A stretch of DNA of 13,122 bases from CAMAVH01 sp035714115 (lineage in GTDB: Bacteria > Pseudomonadota > Alphaproteobacteria > SMXQ01). The stretch lies in NCBI GenBank assembly GCA_035714115.1, contig DASTMO010000084.1, positions 1 through 13,122 on the forward strand. Direction: 5' to 3'. Shown here piece by piece: positions 6,759-13,122 of the stretch (positions are counted from its first letter, which is position 1; the number at the start of each line of letters is the position of its first letter). The position numbers were made by a program, and so were the translations under genes. Under the pieces are notes generated by a model that saw nothing but the letters and a program-made list of their open reading frames with translations, made no database searches and was not told where the DNA came from.

Positions 6759-7607
6759 TTATTTGGCGGTCCTGCGGGCGCTCCAGGGAAATTCCCCGGC
6801 GGCGTCGCGCATGATGCCGTTGATCGCGTCGCCCTCGATGCGCCCTTCGTAGGTCTTGGCGGTGAGGCCGGGCGCGGCGGCTTGGAAGCTGATGCGGTCG
6901 CCGGCCAGCTTCGCGCCCGAAACGGCGAGCCCGTCGGCGGCGAGCTTGATCACCTGGAATTCCTGGCTGACGGAGAAGACCAGCGGCGTCGGGCCGTCGC
7001 CGCGCCATTGGCCCGCCGCGTTCGCCGGCACGATCCAGAGATATGCGTTGCTGTCGTAATGGGTGATCGCCGAGCGCATGCGCAGCCGCTCGTCGGGCAC
7101 CCAGTCGCCCATGTCGAAATCGTGGCTGACGACGCGCGTGCCTGGCTTGAGCGCGAGGATCTTCGGCCGCAGCTTGATGTTGATCTCGGGCAGCAGATAC
7201 ATGGTCAGCGCGGTGGCGCGGCTGAAGTCGGTCTCGAACAGGTCGCGCTGGAAGAACTGCGCCTTGCTTTCCACGCCGGCCTTCTTGGCGTTCTCGTTCG
7301 ATTCGGCGATGCGCTTGGGATCGAGATCGACACCGAAGCCTTCGGCGCCGCGCTTGGCCGCGCCGATCACCAGACGGCCGTCGCCCGAACCGAGATCGAT
7401 GACGTAATCGCCAGGGCCGATGCGGGCGAGATTGAGCATGCTCTCGACCACGTCCTGCGGGGTCGCGACATAGGGCACGTCGCCGATGAAGGTGCCGGGT
7501 TGCTCCTGGGCGATCGCCGGCGCACCGGCCAGGCCCGCGGCAAGAAAGGCTGCGCCGGCGAAGAGAACCGCCGCGGAAACGTGCGCGGCGGTCGAAACTG
7601 ACTGCAT
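6759..7607 (-). CDS. Exported class I SAM-dependent methyltransferase-like protein
   Basis: A 282-residue protein that joins a signal peptide to a Rossmann methyltransferase. Residues 1-34 look like a cleavable export signal (hydrophobic 9-30, then APAIAQ). DVPYVATPQDVVESMLNLA (43-61) is the usual lead-in. Motif I is DLGSGDGR at 71-78, and GVDLDP at 92-97 supplies the acidic residue that would bind the SAM ribose. ALTMYLLPEINIKLRPK (133-149) and RVVSHDFDMGDW (158-169) follow. A beta-rich C-terminal extension (about 215-282) is not part of the core. Motif I is intact, so SAM binding is plausible, yet SAM is not known to be available in the periplasm. I chose ATG 7607 because GGGGGA lies at a proper distance; ATG 7616 directly abuts the same G-run. 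Target unknown. Confidence 0.85.
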   Translation of the reverse strand: MQSVSTAAHVSAAVLFAGAAFLAAGLAGAPAIAQEQPGTFIGDVPYVATPQDVVESMLNLARIGPGDYVIDLGSGDGRLVIGAAKRGAEGFGVDLDPKRIAESNENAKKAGVESKAQFFQRDLFETDFSRATALTMYLLPEINIKLRPKILALKPGTRVVSHDFDMGDWVPDERLRMRSAITHYDSNAYLWIVPANAAGQWRGDGPTPLVFSVSQEFQVIKLAADGLAVSGAKLAGDRISFQAAAPGLTAKTYEGRIEGDAINGIMRDAAGEFPWSARRTAK

Positions 7608-7672
7608 GAACTCCATCCCCCTGTCGTGCCGCTTATGCCTGCCTGGCTTTACGGCGGACGAAGTCTAGGGGG

Positions 7673-7697
7673 AAAAGCCGGGGCGGCCAAGCCGCCC
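7673..7697 (-). terminator. Probable intrinsic terminator of the gltDB operon
   Basis: On the minus strand GGGCGGC (7691-7697), the loop TTG and GCCGCCC (7681-7687) form a perfect 7-bp stem, followed after CGGC by TTTT (7673-7676). It lies about 85 bases past the gltB stop codon and before the methyltransferase start. The U-run is short, so termination may be partial and some read-through is possible. Confidence 0.5.
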
Positions 7698-7717
7698 GGA
7701 GGTTCGGAGTCGCCGGC

Positions 7718-7768
7718 TCGCTTCACGATCCTGTGGGATCAAGACAGGACCGCGAAGCGAAGCGTTTT
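7718..7768. repeat. Inverted-repeat cluster just after gltB
   Basis: GATCC and GGATC (7727-7731 and 7736-7740) flank a four-base loop. CGCTTC (7719-7724) can pair with GAAGCG at 7754-7759 or 7759-7764, the latter followed by TTTT on the plus strand. The arms are visible directly. The structure could protect the 3' end of the gltB mRNA or be incidental. Confidence 0.3.
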
Positions 7769-7782
7769 ATGACGGCGACGGA

Positions 7783-12330
<4,548 letters not shown>

Positions 12331-12344
12331 GCGTTGTCCTCCCC

Positions 12345-13121
12345 TTACGACACGGCGGCCATGACCGGCGCGGGACGCGCCTCGGCCTTGGCGGCGAGAT
12401 AATTGTGGATGCATTCGGCGGCGTCGCGGCCGTCGCGGATCGCCCAGACGACGAGCGAAGCGCCGCGCACGATGTCGCCGGCGCCGAACACGCCGTCGAG
12501 ATTGGTCATCATGGTGCGGTAGTTCACCTTCAGCGTGCCCCAGCGCGTGACGGCCAGCTCGGGCGCGCCGAACAGCGTCGGCAGATCCTCGGGATCGAAG
12601 CCGAGCGCCTTGATCACCATGTCGGCCGGCACGTTGAAATGCGAGCCGGGCAGCACTTGCGGCGTCTGGCGGCCGGTGGCGTCCGGCACGCCGAGATGGA
12701 TGCGGCTGGCGCGCACGGCGTTGACCTTGCCGTCGCCGAGATAGGCTTCCGGCTGGGCGAGCCAGACGAATTCGACGCCTTCTTCCTCGGCATGCTTCAC
12801 CTCGCGCTGCGAGCCCGGCATGTTGGCGCGGTCGCGGCGATAGAGGCACTTCACCGATTTGGCGCCCTGGCGCACGGCGGTACGCACGCAGTCCATGGCG
12901 GTGTCACCGCCGCCGATGACGACGACGTTCTTGCCTTCGGCGTTCAGCGTGCCGTTCTGATAGGCCGGCACCTTGTCGCCAAGACCGACGCGGTTCGACG
13001 CGGTGAGATAATCCATCGCCGGGAAAATGTTGCTCAGGCCGGCGCCCGGCATGGCGGCGTCGCGCGCCTTGTAAACGCCGGTGGCGATCAGGATCGCGTC
13101 ATGCTTCTTGCGCAGCGCCTC
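12345..13121 (-). CDS. gltD: Glutamate synthase [NADPH] small (beta) subunit, N-terminus beyond window
   Basis: The C-terminal 258 residues of the FAD flavoprotein that takes electrons from NADPH and hands them through iron-sulfur clusters to GltB. The first visible stretch HDAILIATGVYKARD belongs to the first nucleotide-binding domain. The NADPH Rossmann loop VVVIGGGDTAMDC lies near 12885-12925, followed by LYRRDRANMPGSQREV. The conserved FAD segment GVFGAGDIVRGASLVVWAIRDGRDAA lies near the C-terminus. The N-terminal double 4Fe-4S cysteine region is off the right edge, as is the operon promoter, so nitrogen regulation cannot be judged. The 14-base gap to gltB implies coupled expression. The order gltD then gltB is the reverse of the E. 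coli operon. I see no frameshift. Confidence 0.96.
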   Translation of the reverse strand, partial: EALRKKHDAILIATGVYKARDAAMPGAGLSNIFPAMDYLTASNRVGLGDKVPAYQNGTLNAEGKNVVVIGGGDTAMDCVRTAVRQGAKSVKCLYRRDRANMPGSQREVKHAEEEGVEFVWLAQPEAYLGDGKVNAVRASRIHLGVPDATGRQTPQVLPGSHFNVPADMVIKALGFDPEDLPTLFGAPELAVTRWGTLKVNYRTMMTNLDGVFGAGDIVRGASLVVWAIRDGRDAAECIHNYLAAKAEARPAPVMAAVS

Positions 13122-13122
13122 A

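Noticed and set aside
5468..6814. A 448-codon open frame on the plus strand opposite the permease
   Set aside because: It is antisense to a clear twelve-helix transporter; the His/Asp/Arg/Gln-rich product has no recognisable domain and no ribosome binding site support.
12331..12849. N-terminal extension of the gltB frame
   Set aside because: It overlaps gltD in a different frame. GGAGGA before ATG 12330 and the 36-residue propeptide before the catalytic Cys fix the start.

Overview
The window looks like an ordinary housekeeping stretch of chromosome from a GC-rich alphaproteobacterium. The evidence is the glutamate synthase, which resembles Azospirillum GltB down to a 36-residue propeptide, and a GST-fold protein with the hallmarks of the alphaproteobacterial division factor FzlA. 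A member of the Rhodospirillales or a related order is my best guess, but genus cannot be read from the sequence. I see ten protein genes, no RNA genes, no mobile elements and no CRISPR. Coding density is very high and no gene-free stretch reaches 300 bases; the longest is about 175 bases, at 7608-7782.

Layout, left to right. A family 4 glycosyltransferase runs off the left edge (1-729, minus). It is divergent from an ABHD10-like alpha/beta hydrolase (789-1538, plus). The hydrolase converges, with a 7-base gap, on an atypical SDR of the YeeZ type (1546-2421, minus). The SDR is divergent from a periplasmic TPR protein (2510-3298, plus), which converges with a 3-base gap on a secreted SIMPL-like protein (3302-4042, minus). 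The rest is all on the minus strand and is read from right to left.

The minus-strand run starts at the right edge with gltD (partial, 12345-13121) followed after 14 bases by gltB (7783-12330). These are the small and large subunits of NADPH-glutamate synthase, which turns glutamine plus 2-oxoglutarate into two glutamates. A hairpin with a short U-run at 7673-7697 probably ends this operon. Next come an exported SAM-methyltransferase-like protein (6759-7607) and, 34 bases later, an APC-family amino acid permease (5372-6724). After a leader with competing GC-rich hairpins come the FzlA-like protein (4621-5298) and, 20 bases on, a small two-helix membrane protein of unknown function (4136-4600).

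I found no convincing new multi-gene system. The points most worth a second look are the methyltransferase fold behind a signal peptide, the fzlA plus small membrane protein pair, the alternative hairpins just before the fzlA start codon, and the bacterial ABHD10 homologue.
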